From NCBI RefSeq assembly GCF_027887165.1, contig NC_077235.1:9496884-9560883 (forward strand): a stretch of 64,000 nucleotides of DNA. Direction: 5' to 3'. The position numbers were made by a program, and so were the translations under genes. This document shows, piece after piece, positions 23,805 to 51,314 of this stretch; position 1 is the stretch's first letter; the number at the start of each line of letters is the position of its first letter. The notes beneath the pieces were generated by a model. That model had not been told where the DNA came from, ran no database searches, and worked only from the letters and a program-made list of their open reading frames with translations. The stretch is from Monodelphis domestica. Taxonomy: Eukaryota; Chordata; Mammalia; Didelphimorphia; Didelphidae.

Positions 23805-24185
23805 GCCCTCAACTAGCATTTATTTACTAAGCACCTAGTGCATGCAGGAGGCTGCTAAATTCTGGAGATTCAATTACAGACAAAAAAATCCCTGTTTTCC
23901 AGGAGCTCACAGTTTAAGGGGAAAGATAATAGGAAAATAACTATGTAGAAAAAAAACTGGGAATAATCAATGGACAGAAGGCATCAGCATTCAGGGGGAT
24001 CAGAAAAGTCTTCTCATAGAAAATGAGATTTTGGCTGGGACTTGAAAAAAGCTAGGGGGGTCAGAAGGGGAGATGGGAGGGGATAGTATTCCAGGAATGA
24101 GGGACAGCAAGTATAAAGGCCCAGAATTGAGAGATGGAGCATTTTGTCTGAGGATCAGCAAAGAGGCCAAGGTCACTGGATTACA
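23805..24185 (+). repeat. Old interspersed repeat ('CAGGAGCTCACAGTTTA' family)
   Basis: It carries the order AAGCACCTAGTGCATGC, TCCAGGAGCTCACAGTTTA, GCTGGGACTTGAAAAAAGC, TTCCAGGAATGAGGGACAGC and GATCAGCAAAGAGGCCAAGG. I know this as a widespread ancient mammalian family but cannot recall its name. Relatives lie at 30.7-31.1 and 51.85-52.65 kb. Confidence 0.7.
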
Positions 24186-24652
24186 GATTATCTAGAAAGA
24201 AGTAAGACATACCTATATATACTATATATTATTGTGGACCCTGAACTAGTAGATGGATGGCAGGGGAGAGGAAACATGAAGGTAAGTAAATAAGATACAA
24301 CTCTACTGAGAGGAGATAAGACATGCACATAAATTTGTATTAACAATGAAAGGTGACACAAAATGTACCAGGTACCATGTGAGAATGTAGAAGGAGAGAT
24401 CACTTCCAACAGGGGAAATAAGGGAAAGTTTCATGTAGAAGGTAGCATTTGATCTGGGCCTCTGCTCAGTACTTAGGAATCTGGCAGAGCACACAGAGAC
24501 AGGCCATTCTAGATTGTCTCTAGTTTTTTACTTTTGCAAAAAATAGCTGCTATAAATATTTTGTCATAAATAAGACCTTTCTGTCATATATATGTATATC
24601 TATGAGCCACCTAGCTACCCCTCTTCCCATGTTATTTTTTAATTAACCTGTT

Positions 24653-24834
24653 TGGGACAGCTAGGTGGGTCAGTGGATTAAAATCCTTGCCTAGAGATGA
24701 AAGGTCCTGGGTTCAAGTCCAGCCTCAGACATTTCCTAGTTGGGCAAGTCACTTAACCCCCATTGCCTAGTCCTTACTGCTCTTCAGCCTTGGAACCATA
24801 TTGATTCCAAGATGGAAGGTAAGGGTTTAAAAAA
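24653..24834 (+). repeat. Type 1 SINE inserted in an L1
   Basis: The copy is flanked by perfect 12-base direct repeats AATTAACCTGTT at 24641-24652 and 24835-24846, so both ends are defined. L1-type sequence continues on both sides. Confidence 0.92.
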
Positions 24835-25041
24835 AATTAACCTGTTCATCATTTCTCACTGCACAGCAGTATTCCATCACAATTATATACCAGGACTTAC
24901 TCAGCCATTCTGCTTTGATGGGCACCTCCTCAATTTCCCATTCTTTGCCACCATGATGAGAGTTGCTATAAAAATTTTAGAACATATAGATTCTTGTCCT
25001 TTTTCCCTGACTACCTTGGGAAACAGACTTGATAGTGTTAT

Positions 25042-25511
25042 TGACATGGGCACGGTACCTCCAGAAACTCAGGCAAACTATTACGGACAGAGAGATGCAC
25101 CTCCAGGCCACACCAGATCCTATCAGGCTACATCTCAAGATATCTGTTTATTAAGGAATCTTTATGCCTCCAGGCAGACCCCAGTCAGATGAGCACCTCA
25201 CCCCACCAAATGCCTGGATGAGGGGCACTCTAGGTCACATCCACACCATGACATCTGTTGTAAAGAGTATAAAATCCCCAGAACTGATGTCCTCTGGGGA
25301 ACAGCCTTTCCATCCATGCTGTCCTCCCAAGGAACTGCTCCCCATCTTGCGGTCCCACCTTGCTATCCTCCTGGCCATCCTCAACATTACTCCCCAAATT
25401 AATAAATTTCTCTTTTTGTTTTTAAGCTAAGTTTTGTTTTGGAGTTTTGCATTCTTGCAAAAGGTATCCTTCCTGAACCCCAGGGGTACACACATCTGTA
25501 CCCCCATAACA
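25042..25511 (+). mobile_element. Solo LTR, family A, copy 1
   Basis: The element begins TGACATGGGC and ends CCCATAACA, with perfect 4-base target duplications TTAT at 25038-25041 and 25512-25515. A TATA-like box (GTATAAAATCC, about 25267) and a polyadenylation hexamer (AATAAA, about 25398) give plus-strand orientation. It matches the copy at 33243-33777 and is shorter. It sits inside an L1. It is an endogenous-retrovirus fossil without internal genes; the family name is unknown to me. Confidence 0.92.
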
Positions 25512-26529
25512 TTATTGCTGAGTTTTTATAGCTCTTTGGGTTTAATTCCAGATCACTCTCCAAAATGGTAGGATCAGTTCATAGTACCAACATTAGCATC
25601 CCTGTTTTTCCATATTCTCTCCAGTATTGCTCCTTTCCCTTTTTATCATTTTAAGTCAATCTGATTGTGTGAGATATCTCAGAATTGTTTTAGTTTGCAT
25701 TTGTCTAATCGATAATGATTTAGAAGCATTTTATATGACTATAGATACCTCTGATTTCTTCACTACTCAAAAACTGCCTGTTCATATTCTTTGACCTTTT
25801 ATCACGTAGGGGAATGAATGATTGTTCTTCTAAATGGCATATTCTTATAATAATATATATGAAAATAATTCTTTGCATTTGTCCAAGTTCTCAAAATAGT
25901 TGAGATATGAGACTTTTATTCAAGAAACTGTAAAATTTCCCAATTTTATGCTCTCTTTTTAATTTTGGTTGCATTGGTTTTATTTGTACAATCAAAATGA
26001 TCCATTGCTCTCTATATTTTGTTTATTCACAAATCTGACAGGTAATATGTCCCATACTCTTCGAATAAGAACTCCCTTTATGGCTATATCAGGTTGAATT
26101 TAACCCTTCTAAGAGTCCTTCCCTTAGCCTATCCCCTCCTTCCTAGTTCTCTTTGCTTAAAAAGGCTTTTAGATTCTTCTAGGTATATATGTTACTCAAT
26201 CTTTGATCCAGGTCTGATGAGAATAAGGTTCTAGCCCTACCAGCCCTCCAGCCTTTCATCCCTTGCACTGTAACCCTTCTTTGGGGGGAGATAACTGCCC
26301 CATTTCCCCTCTCCCTGGCCAATTTTGTTGTGTTTGTTTTGCAGATCAGCATTCTATTCTGGACCCCAGCCAGCCTTCTATCTGTGTCTATGCTCTTTCA
26401 AACAATTCTTCTTCCCACGTGAAGTAGACAGTTCGACCTTATTAAATCCCTTATAAATGGTCTTTCACGTTCTTGGGGTTCTCCTGATTGCTGTTCAGTT
26501 TTGGACTTTCCCCCAAGAACACCTGCAAA

Positions 26530-27330
26530 GCCTTTAATTTATTCACTATCGACTTTTATCCTGGGCCTCGGTGGGTTCCGTACCTTTTGCTTCCTAAGGA
26601 TGTTCCAGGCCTATTTCTTGGCCAGGTACTTTTTGTTGGATTCCGAGGCGTGGAGGATGGAGGCCTTTGACCTCTTGGGTCTTCAAATGGGCCATGCTCC
26701 AAGGCCGGGTATGGGCAGCCTCAGGTGCTCCTCCCCGCCCGACCAAGACCAGGGCCCCCAGCAGGAGGTCACCACAAACTCCCGGAGTGCCCGAGTCCGC
26801 AGCAAGTGTCAAGGAAAGGCCCCGCCCTTGTCCAGAAACTACGAACTCCTCCTGCTCGTGGGAAGGCCTCACTGCTCCTGCGCAGTCCGTGTCTAGTCGG
26901 CACGCTTGCGCACAGAGATCAGCTTCCGGCAGAGGCCCTGCCCTTTCCTGATCAGCTGTCCAAACCCACACAGTGGGGTGGGAGTGTGGTATAAATAGAC
27001 TCCCTAATTCGCTCTTTGATTCCTCAGGGTTTTCTCTTTGTTCATTCTGATAAATCTGCCCCGAGGCTTCCTACTGCTGGGAGGGCCGAGTTTTCCCAAG
27101 TTGTTCTAGGCCGGATGACGGCTTTATCCCAACTTTTGGTTCTTTCTGCTACTCTTTTCGAATCATTATTTTAAGCGACTTGTGGGGGGATTTGAGAGAG
27201 GTTTGTAATCGTATGCCTCCCGCACTCCCATCCTCCCACAATCCTCTCGCCAATCCCTTCCATGTTGCCAATTGACATCTCGCATCATCTGAGGGTTTGT
27301 TGGGTGCGAGGGAAAACTCCGGAGCTGTGC
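26530..27330 (+). promoter_or_regulatory. CpG-dense patch with TATA-like box (LTR-like or promoter-like)
   Basis: About 17 CpG dinucleotides fall within 26641-26940, far above the surrounding DNA, and the stretch is GC-rich. TATAAATAG lies at 26990-26998, followed about 50 bases later by a GATAAATC motif. It could be the U3/R part of an old LTR or a promoter of an unannotated transcript. Overlapping open frames on both strands (60-131 codons) reflect the GC content and are not convincing genes. Confidence 0.45.
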
Positions 27331-27903
27331 TAGTTTATATTTTCTTCTTATTAGTGACTTGGACGATTTTGTACATGTGGGCGTAACCTAGATTTCCAAC
27401 CAGGCCTGGGACATTTTGCACACTGCCCCTTGAGCTTGTCTCTGGACTGGTGGAGAGAATGGCGGAGCTGCAGGGCAGAATTAGCCAGAGGGCTTTGTGG
27501 GAAAAGACATGCCCGAGAGCACAAGAAAGAGAATTTGGAAGCTAAGGGCATATGGAGGAAGCCCGTCCTTCAACGTGACCTTCATTTTCAGCTTGCCTCC
27601 CTGCAGACTTCCGGGGATTTCTGTGTGGGTGAGAGCGGGCCTCTTTGGCTTTGACTTAAGCCATCTCGCTGGAGTTTTCATTCACTCGCGTGTTTTATGG
27701 TACATTCCCAATCCAATCTCACATTTGGATATTCACAGACATTCTTTTGGGATCAAACTCCAAACAGTGCCTTGGAGTGGAGTGGACGGGATTCCACAGA
27801 TCTCTATCCATGCCTCTTATGAGCAGCATTTAGACAACTCAGGCATCTGCGCATGCCTGAAGCACACAAATAAACTGGGGATTTCTAGATTTCCACGTTG
27901 ACA
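27331..27903 (-). mobile_element. Possible LTR terminus related to family B
   Basis: On the minus strand the sequence starting at 27903 begins TGTCAACGTGGAAATCTAG, close to the first bases of family B LTRs at 28613 (minus) and 30089 (plus), and shares TCCCCAGTTTATTT with the latter. Beyond about 40 bases the similarity is lost, and I could not find the other end. Confidence 0.4.
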
Positions 27904-27993
27904 CTTACCAAGTTGTTAACAGTTTGTCTTTCTTTGGGGAATTGTTCCCACCTCTAGAGCACGTCTGTCTCTATTGGAAAATGGATTTTAGTG

Positions 27994-28613
27994 TGTAGAC
28001 TGGGAAAAAACACAGAACTATTAAATAGTCAAAAACACTCTTTAATCAAGGGCAAAAAGGGGTTTAGTGCTAGGAGGCCTCGACACAGAGCTGCACAGGT
28101 ACGAGGATTGAACTCTGGTCGCCCTGGTCACTGACCCCTGGGAGAGCCACCAGGCTAGATGACAACTCCAAGGAACAAAAGAATTTGGGGAACCTCTCCA
28201 CCACTTGTGGGAAATCCAGGAGCAGGGATGAGTGACATTGCTATAGCTACAAAGGAAATCCCTGACAGGATACAATCAAGCTTGGGAAAGGAATCCTAGC
28301 CAAAGGCTAGGGTCTAAGAGAGGGGGGCTACTTACAATGGCTCCTGAAGAATGGTCCCTGCCAGGTGTGGATCTTCTTGGGAAAGGGTCTCGATACAATA
28401 GGGGAGACTACCTAACTAGGATTGTCATTCACCTGAGGGTCCCCCTCTCAGTCTGAAACTGCTGGCCTGGGATTCCCTTCAGGGTGGATTTCCATGGGAA
28501 CAGGGAACAAGTACAAACTTTGGGGTCTCCAACCTATAAGCTAGTCCTGAAACCAGGGGTTCACCAGATCCCACTAGGCCACAAGTTTGGGATGCCTAGA
28601 TTCCATGTTGACA
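27994..28613 (-). mobile_element. Solo LTR, family B, copy 1
   Basis: On the minus strand it begins TGTCAACATGGAATCTAGG and ends in GTCTACA, with perfect 4-base target duplications (AGTG on the plus strand at 27990-27993 and 28614-28617). Its 3' third matches the plus-strand copy ending at 30656 (GAGGCCTCC, then CCCTTGATTAAA and TTTAATAGTT). It is an endogenous-retrovirus fossil without internal genes. Confidence 0.9.
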
Positions 28614-28759
28614 AGTGTAACATGTTGCTGCCAATTCTCTATGCATCTTGGGACATCAAACTTGAGAGAGAATTGATAGGAAGCTCAGGCCTTCATGCTT
28701 GTAGGGTAGGCATATCACTTTTGTTTGTTAAAAGTCTTTTGAATTTTGTATATTCAAAA

Positions 28760-29345
28760 TTATTTATTTGATCTTTTATGATAACTCACCTGTGTCAGTT
28801 TGTGGACTTTCCTCGATTGTTGTAAAGGGAACTCCCTTTCATAACTGGATCTTTTGAGCTGTTGTAACTTGGAATGTTTAGTTAGATATCTATTTGTAGC
28901 TAATTGTGCTGCCTAGTATAAGTTGCTTTTTCTAGATAGTTCTTATCAAATAAAAGTTCTTCTCAAAAAAGGTTTTGTTCTTGGGTTTATCTAACCGTAG
29001 GCCCCTGTGTTTGATTATTTCTGTATCTTGTTTATCAGTGTTGTTCCCTTGAGCTCTTTTTCTATTTTGTAACTAGTATCAAATATTTGTGATGACAATT
29101 GCTTTTGAATACAGGTTGAGATCTAGTAATATACTATGTTGCCTCAGTTCCTACTTTTTCTTTTATCACTGTCCTGGGGATTCTCAAATGTTTGTTCTCA
29201 AAAATGATTTTTGAAAATTCAAGTTCTATGAAGTAGATCTTTGATAGTTTGATTTATCAGTACATCTCTAGAGGCCATGGTATTCTTTATCTTGCTGCCA
29301 TACAGAAAAAAACAACCATTCTTTATAGAAATATAGATGAAATTC
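28760..29345 (-). mobile_element. L1 ORF2-region fragment, minus strand
   Basis: Reversed L1 wording is seen: TTGATTATTTCTGTATCTTG, CAATTGCTTTTGAATACAGG, TTGAGATCTAGTAATA and GATAGTTTGATTTATCAG. It may be the upstream continuation of the L1 at 24.5-26.2 kb. Confidence 0.65.
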
Positions 29346-29454
29346 ATTACCTAGAGGGCAATGGAGAAGCACAGGCTGCCCACTGGTAGGCTAATGTTGA
29401 GGGTCTCTATTTTGGTCCCCAGTTTCTTGGTTTTCTATTTCTGTCTGCCTAGCT

Positions 29455-29645
29455 TGTGTACAGGGGAAAGGTTTGCAGGGGATAAAGTCAAAAGCCCTGG
29501 ATTCACATTCTGTCTCTTCCACTTACTGCCCATGTGACCTTGAGAAAATCAGTTAACATGTATGGACCTCAATTTCCTCAGCTGTGAAATGGAGAGAGAG
29601 AACTAGATGGCTTGTACATTCCCAGCTCTAGATCTGGAATATGAA
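29455..29645 (+). repeat. MIR
   Basis: The sense order AAAGCCCTGGATTCACATTC, CCATGTGACCTTGAGAAAAT, CCTCAATTTCCTCAGCTGTG is visible. Confidence 0.8.
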
Positions 29646-29649
29646 GTTA

Positions 29650-30070
29650 ATCTCCTATTATTGCTTAACAATTTTCCAGAATTATTTCCTTAAGTAGGAT
29701 ATATAGACTTTTATTTCACCATGTTTCTATAATTCTTGGGTTTTTTCCTTGGGTTTCGTCCTATTTTTGTTCTGTTTTCCAGCTTTGATGTGTTTTCATA
29801 TGTTTGGCCAATCTTATCATTTGCTTTTGTTCAATTAATTTTCATCCTTCATTTCTTAGTTTTGTAAATCCAAATCTGTCATTCTCTTTTTGCATTCTAT
29901 CTTTTGAAATTTTGTTTCTCTTTTGGACTTTTTTGGCCATCTCCTTCTTTATATAATACCCTCAGCTCTACCTTCAGGAATCAAGTCTGACCTAATTTCC
30001 TAATTACCCATCTGGACCTTCTTTCAGGTACTCTATTGTTATTTCTTGAAGAAATGGGGTCTGGAAGAAT
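29650..30070. other. T-rich, probably L1-derived stretch
   Basis: It is T-rich and resembles reversed L1 sequence (GAATTATTTCCTTAAGTAGG), but no part is decisive. Confidence 0.35.
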
Positions 30071-30088
30071 CCATTGTTGGGTTGTACC

Positions 30089-30656
30089 AGTCAAAGTAGA
30101 ATCTAGAAGTCCCCAGTTTATTTAGTTGGGAGGCAGAAACCCCAGGTTTTGACCTTGTCACAGGAGTTTTCTCCCTGAGGGAAGGTCCTTCTTCACTGGT
30201 CTCAGGCTAACAATAGACATCGGGGTAGTTTGGGTGAAGTACCTCTTTTGTCCAATGGTTTCTCACCCTAGGCTAAAGTCCTTTACCAAGGTGGCCCAGC
30301 CCTGGGCTGGGTCTTTCCCTTTTGTGCCCCTCACAGTTATTCCTGTCTGGAACTCCTCCTTTTCCTTTTTTACCATTGTAAAGTCAATCAACTGTCCCTC
30401 TCCTCCTCAGCCCCCAAGTTTTACCTAGAAAGTTATTTAAGCTCCCCAACTTTAATGGCTCTTTGGAGTTGTCCTTCTCTTACCTTGGGCACTCCCAGGG
30501 GTTAGTGACCAGAGTGTCCAGAGTTCAATCCTTAGACTCTGCAGTCGTGTGTAGTGTGCAGCTCTGTGTTGAGGCCTCCAAGTGCTGAACCCCTTTTGCC
30601 CTTGATTAAAAAGTGATTTTCACTCTTTAATAGTTATGTATTTTTCCCAGTCAACA
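30089..30656 (+). mobile_element. Solo LTR, family B, copy 2
   Basis: The last 90 bases closely follow the reverse complement of copy 1 (CTCTGTGTTGAGGCCTCC ... TTTAATAGTTATGT ... CCCAGTCAACA). The start near AGTCAAAGTAGAATCTAG aligns with the copy 1 start. Candidate 4-base flanks are TACC and TCCC (one mismatch). The middle is strongly diverged from copy 1. It is an endogenous-retrovirus fossil without internal genes. Confidence 0.75.
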
Positions 30657-30689
30657 TCCCCTTGCAGATTTCTGAAACCCTTCTTAATG

Positions 30690-31130
30690 TTTGTTCACTA
30701 CATTGGTTCTGGCAGTATGATACTCTGGAAAAGGATGCTGAATTTGGGTACAAAAAGAGGCAAAAGACAGTCAAGGAGCTAGTAATCTCATGGGAGAGAC
30801 AACAAGCAAATGAACATGTACAAAGCAAGCTGTATACAGGATAAATAGGAATTAAGTAAGAAAAGGAAGGGGTTAAATTCAGGAGGGGGTGGGAAAGACT
30901 TCCTGGAGAAGATGAGATTTTAGTTGGGATTTGAAGGAAGCCAGTTCTCAAAGATTGGGGGGGGGACATTCTAGACCTGGAACATGCCCATAGCTTTCAG
31001 ACAGACAGAGTGTGATTTGTGGAACAGCAAGGAGGCCAGTGTCACTGGACACTGGACTATGGGTTGGGGAATAAGGTGGAAAAGACTGGAAAAATCACAG
31101 GGTGCTAAGCAGATCATTTTGTATGTGATC
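30690..31130 (+). repeat. Old interspersed repeat, same family as 23.8 kb
   Basis: It contains CAAGGAGCTAGTAATCTC, GACTTCCTGGAGAAGATGAG, GTTGGGATTTGAAGGAAGCC and GGAACAGCAAGGAGGCCAGT. Confidence 0.7.
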
Positions 31131-31134
31131 GTGG

Positions 31135-31260
31135 AGGCATTTACTGGTTGGGTGGCCTGGAGTAAATCATCTAATCTATCCAGACCTCAGATTCTTAAAT
31201 TCTTAAAATGGGGCAGCTAGAAGACTTCTGATGCCCTCTACAGTTTTAAATCTGTGAGCC
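31135..31260 (+). repeat. MIR fragment
   Basis: GGTGGCCTGGAGTAAATCAT and TCTTAAAATGGGGCAGCTAG are followed by TAAATCTGTGAGCCTGGGA. Confidence 0.6.
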
Positions 31261-31784
31261 TGGGACTTTTCACCCTTGTATGTTTTTCCCAGAAACGCTT
31301 GTTGACTGCAGGGCTTCCTATATGAAGCCTTCTCATTATAATCCTCTTCCTTTTTATCCTAGATGTGGCTGATACAGACTTTAAACTCAGTTTGCTCCCT
31401 TCTTCCTTTTCTAGCAGCCTTCACTTTTGTACAGGGCAGACAGAAGGATATTTCCACTCAGCCCTGGGGTCCAGGCTAGAGCTGAGGAAGCATACATGGA
31501 GAGGAATGATTTTGCTTCTGCTAAGAGGTCATTAGCTAAATCTTGGAATAGGGGAATGTACAGAGCCAGAGCAGTGAAGGGGAGGGGCCTCACTTCTAGA
31601 ACATGAGGTACCCATACTGGAGAATGGTGGAGAATAAAGGCCACAGAGTCACTTCTGAGGCCCAAAGAGGAATGAGGGAGTTAACATGGCTGGCCTGGGC
31701 ATGTTCCTTCAAATGGAGGCTCTAGGAGGAACTGTTGAACCAGAGGAAGGATCTCCGGGGAGAGAGTTCTGTGTTTTTTCCAGT

Positions 31785-32004
31785 TTAATACCCGTGTGTG
31801 TTCCTATTGGGCTGCTGGGTAGAGGGATGAGGGATGTGAAACAATGTCCTCAGGCATGGTGGAGAGGGGGAGAATAACTCTGCTGAGTCCCTCTGCCTTT
31901 CTAGTAATCAACTCCAGGAGGGGGGATTGGAAGGGAGGGTGGCCTGCGTTCCCACAGAGAGTGCTCTGGATGCCATCTTTGGCACCATAGGTTTGCCATC
32001 ACTG
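31785..32004 (+). mobile_element. Non-autonomous hAT element, 3' part
   Basis: It has the internal wording TATTGGGCTGCTGGGTAGAG and GTCCTCAGGCATGGTGGAGA and the right terminus GGTTTGCCATCACTG, shared with the complete copy at 41.7-42.0 kb. The left terminus is not recognised. Confidence 0.75.
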
Positions 32005-32754
32005 CACAAGGTCATGGTAGTGAAAAGTCTCAAAAGTCAGGAAGTAGAAGCTTGAGAACCACCAGAATAAACCCAATGTAACATCAACAACAAAGAGTTC
32101 TTAAGGTCAGGCCATAACTCTAGATGCCCCAAATGAAGCTGAAAAGTAAACCAAGAACCCAGCAAATCTTCCTCAGCCAGAAGTTACTGACTAGCACTCT
32201 TTCCCTTCAGACGAGAGGAGGAGAAGGCTCCACAGTAGTGTTCCTACTGTCATGATTATTCTCCAGTATTTAGGGGAGCTTAATGCCTTTAGATGGGAAT
32301 GGGGAAAGATAAAGTCATAACTAGCAGAGGGCCAGCAAGACTTGTCTCAAGACCTTGGCAGATCCCCAGGGTGGGGACAGGGGGAAGAGTTTGAGTTTCT
32401 TCCTTGGAAGGTATCATCCCTGAACCTTACTTTGTAGTCCTCTTCTGGCTCACACCAATGTTACCCCCATTTAGCCCTTTAGCATGGCACCCCTTTAACT
32501 AGGTCATTTTCCCTCCCTCACAACCTCAGCAAGGACTAAGGTTGGGACACTCCTTTCCCAAGTGTACTCTCCATTGGACTTTCTCTGCTACTTATTCCTC
32601 TACTCTCATCTTCATCTTCTTCTCACCCCCAACCCCACTAGGTTTCTTTTTCTTACCTTTCAAAATCTCCATCCTGTTTCTCTGCTCAAGTTATCCTTTG
32701 ATATCTCTTGTTGGTGAGTGGATCTGAAAAAGACCTCAGGGGCCATCATCTAAT

Positions 32755-32965
32755 GCACATATGCCAAAATTAGCATCCCCTTTGTGATATTCCCATAAAA
32801 AAATCCACTAGCCTTGAACTGAAGACCCTTGAGGCAGCCCATTTTTCTCTGGGATCACTTGGATTGCTAGGAGGCTTTCCTGCAGACTGAAGTCAGCCCC
32901 TCTGCTGTTCTGCCTGTCACTCCTCTGGGGGAGAACAGCTGGCCCTCTTCACTGTGACATCCTTA
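32755..32965 (-). mobile_element. L3/CR1 LINE fragment, minus strand
   Basis: CCACTAGCCTTGAACTGAAG, CTTGAGGCAGCCCATTTTTC and TGGATTGCTAGGAGGCTTTC follow the reversed L3/CR1 3' region. Confidence 0.65.
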
Positions 32966-33242
32966 TAAATACTTACAGCCAGCTATCATTCTGCTTCTGC
33001 CAATTACTAGCTGGGTGAGCAATCATACCCACACCTACAGAAAACCAGAGGTATGTATGGCCCAGTGCTGGATTTGGAGTTAAGGGTTTGGGTTGCAATG
33101 CCACCTGCTAGCCTCTCTGTCCCACAGGAGCTCTGGGATCTTGAGCAAGCCTCTGCTCCCTACCTTCACTTCTCTCCCAACTCTTGTCCCTCACAAAGAG
33201 AAGAGCCCTAGCTATGGGGGGTGGGCTCTTGTGTGCTATTAG

Positions 33243-33777
33243 TGACATGGGCACTGTACCCCAGAAACCCAGGTGAACTATTACCAGGGAAACTCCCTTG
33301 CCCTTGTATCCTTGTGACTCTTAACCTAGAAATACCCAATGGGTCCTGAGATGTTTATCCTCTTTGATTGTCCTCTAGATTTAAGGTGGACAGAGAAATG
33401 AATCGTTATGCATCCAGGCAGGCCCCAGTCAGATGACCACCTCACCCCCCCAAATGCCTGAGGGACTAATACTCTAGGTCATGTCCACACCAGGACATAG
33501 CATCTAAAGAGTATATAATCCCCAGAATTGATGTCCTCTGGGGGACAGCCTTTCCACCCATGCTGTCCCCATGGAGGAACAGCCTTTCCATTCATGCTGT
33601 CCTCCCAGGAACTGCTCCCCATCTTGCTGTTCCACCTTGTTATCCTCCCGGCCACTCTCAACATTACTCCCTAAATTAATAAATCTCTCTTTTGTTTTAA
33701 AGCCAAGTTTTGGAGTCTTGCATTCTTGCAAAAGGTATCCTTCCCGAACCCCAAAGGGATCCTTCCTGCCCATAACA
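33243..33777 (+). mobile_element. Solo LTR, family A, copy 2
   Basis: It starts TGACATGGGC, ends CCCATAACA, and has perfect target duplications TTAG at 33239-33242 and 33778-33781. It has a TATA-like box (GAGTATATAATCC, about 33510) and AATAAA near 33678. It is longer than copy 1 and contains a short internal tandem duplication around 33545-33605 (CAGCCTTTCCAYYCATGCTG twice). It is an endogenous-retrovirus fossil without internal genes. Confidence 0.92.
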
Positions 33778-33781
33778 TTAG

Positions 33782-35049
33782 CACCATAAGGATTTCTCCC
33801 CACTGTTTCCGAAAATGGACTTCTTTTTTCAGGGCATCATTTAGTACTGGGTGCCTCAGTTGTTGGCGCCAAAGAAGTGCAGTCTGTGATGCCTGACAGT
33901 AGGGACATTCCAGAGGGGAAATCTGGGGCTGGGGGCGGTATATGAGGGTGGGCTTTGCCACCCAGATTGTCTCCTTGAAGGCAGCCCAGTTAAGCAACTT
34001 TTACTTCTTTGAATCCTGGACCACGTGCATGCTGTGGGCTCCAGCATATAGTTTAATGTGTGTTTATGTGCATGAATGCTGCTGTCACATGTAAGGCAGG
34101 ATGACAGGGTAGCAAGTCACAAGTTGTCAGGGCTAAAATACAGTTTTGTTTTCCCATGGCTTTGGCGTGGGATGACACCCCCATTCCCACCCTCCACCCT
34201 AACCTCCTTGGTGCACCCTCATAATTCATCCGCCTACAGCACGCAGTCGGTCCATCAGGTTGTTTCTCAAATATGGTCTGCTCAGTGTGTGTTGGCTGCA
34301 GCCAGGCCTTCTCCATGCTATTCCTGCATGACTGTGACCACTGCTGTGTCCTGCCCCTGAGAACTGTAAGCAAATGTTTCTGGTTTCCCCCCTGCATCTT
34401 GATCTCTGGCTGCTCCGAACACAAAGGGGGCTCTTTCAGAACAGACAAAGGAGGTTTATGATATGTGGGAGGCCAGGGAACAAAGGGTTCTCTCTATTAC
34501 CAGAAACCAGCTCTAGCTCAGACTCCAAGTACAAGGCCAAATGGGGGGGGGTCAATTGGGGAACACGACTTCCTTGGGAACTGGAGCTCTGCTCGGCTCC
34601 ACTGAGGCAAAGATCCTCCCTCCGTTTTAGTACCCTAAATCAAGGGTCTCCCACACAGGGCCAAGTACCTGGAAATAGTCTCTTCTCCTGACTTTCAGCA
34701 GCTTAGCCTGGAACATTTTTAACTGCCATGAAGCAGAATTGTGCGGGTTAAATAAAAATAACTTCAAAGGAGAGTCCTCAACTCTGGCCTTTCCTGCCTT
34801 GGCCTTGAATGACGGATTCTTGCCCCATCACATTTCTGCCCAGCTAGACCTCTGAGCCTTAGGCAAAGGTGCTTGGGAGCAGTGCAAGTGTCTGTTTGGT
34901 CTGGTCTGGTTTGGCCTGCTGCTGCTGTTGAATCATCTGTCCTGTCATCCCTCTACTTGCCACCCCCAAAAGCATTCCACAGTCTGATTCCAAGTTCACC
35001 AGCTACCCTGCGGATGAGGGCATTCAACAGAACCACTTGCTCAGACGGA
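33782..35049. other. Intergenic DNA downstream of PLP1
   Basis: Overlapping short frames on both strands show no family features. No repeat could be named. Confidence 0.35.

Positions 35050-51310
<16,261 letters not shown>

Positions 51311-51314
<4 letters not shown>

Larger units (their letters stand above)
24530..26250 (-). mobile_element. L1 3' region, minus strand, with SINE and LTR insertions
   Basis: AGCAGTATTCCATCACAATT, TTCTTTGCCACCATGATGAG, GAGTTTTTATAGCTCTTTGG and GCATTTGTCTAATCGATAAT are hallmarks of reversed marsupial L1 near the 3' end. The element is interrupted by the SINE at 24653-24834 and the solo LTR at 25042-25511. The stretch after about 26060 is L1-like but less certain. 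Confidence 0.8.

Noticed and set aside
26501-26994. Overlapping 60-131 codon frames on both strands in the CpG-dense patch
   Set aside because: They overlap in several frames, have no family features and are expected from GC-rich sequence with few stop codons.
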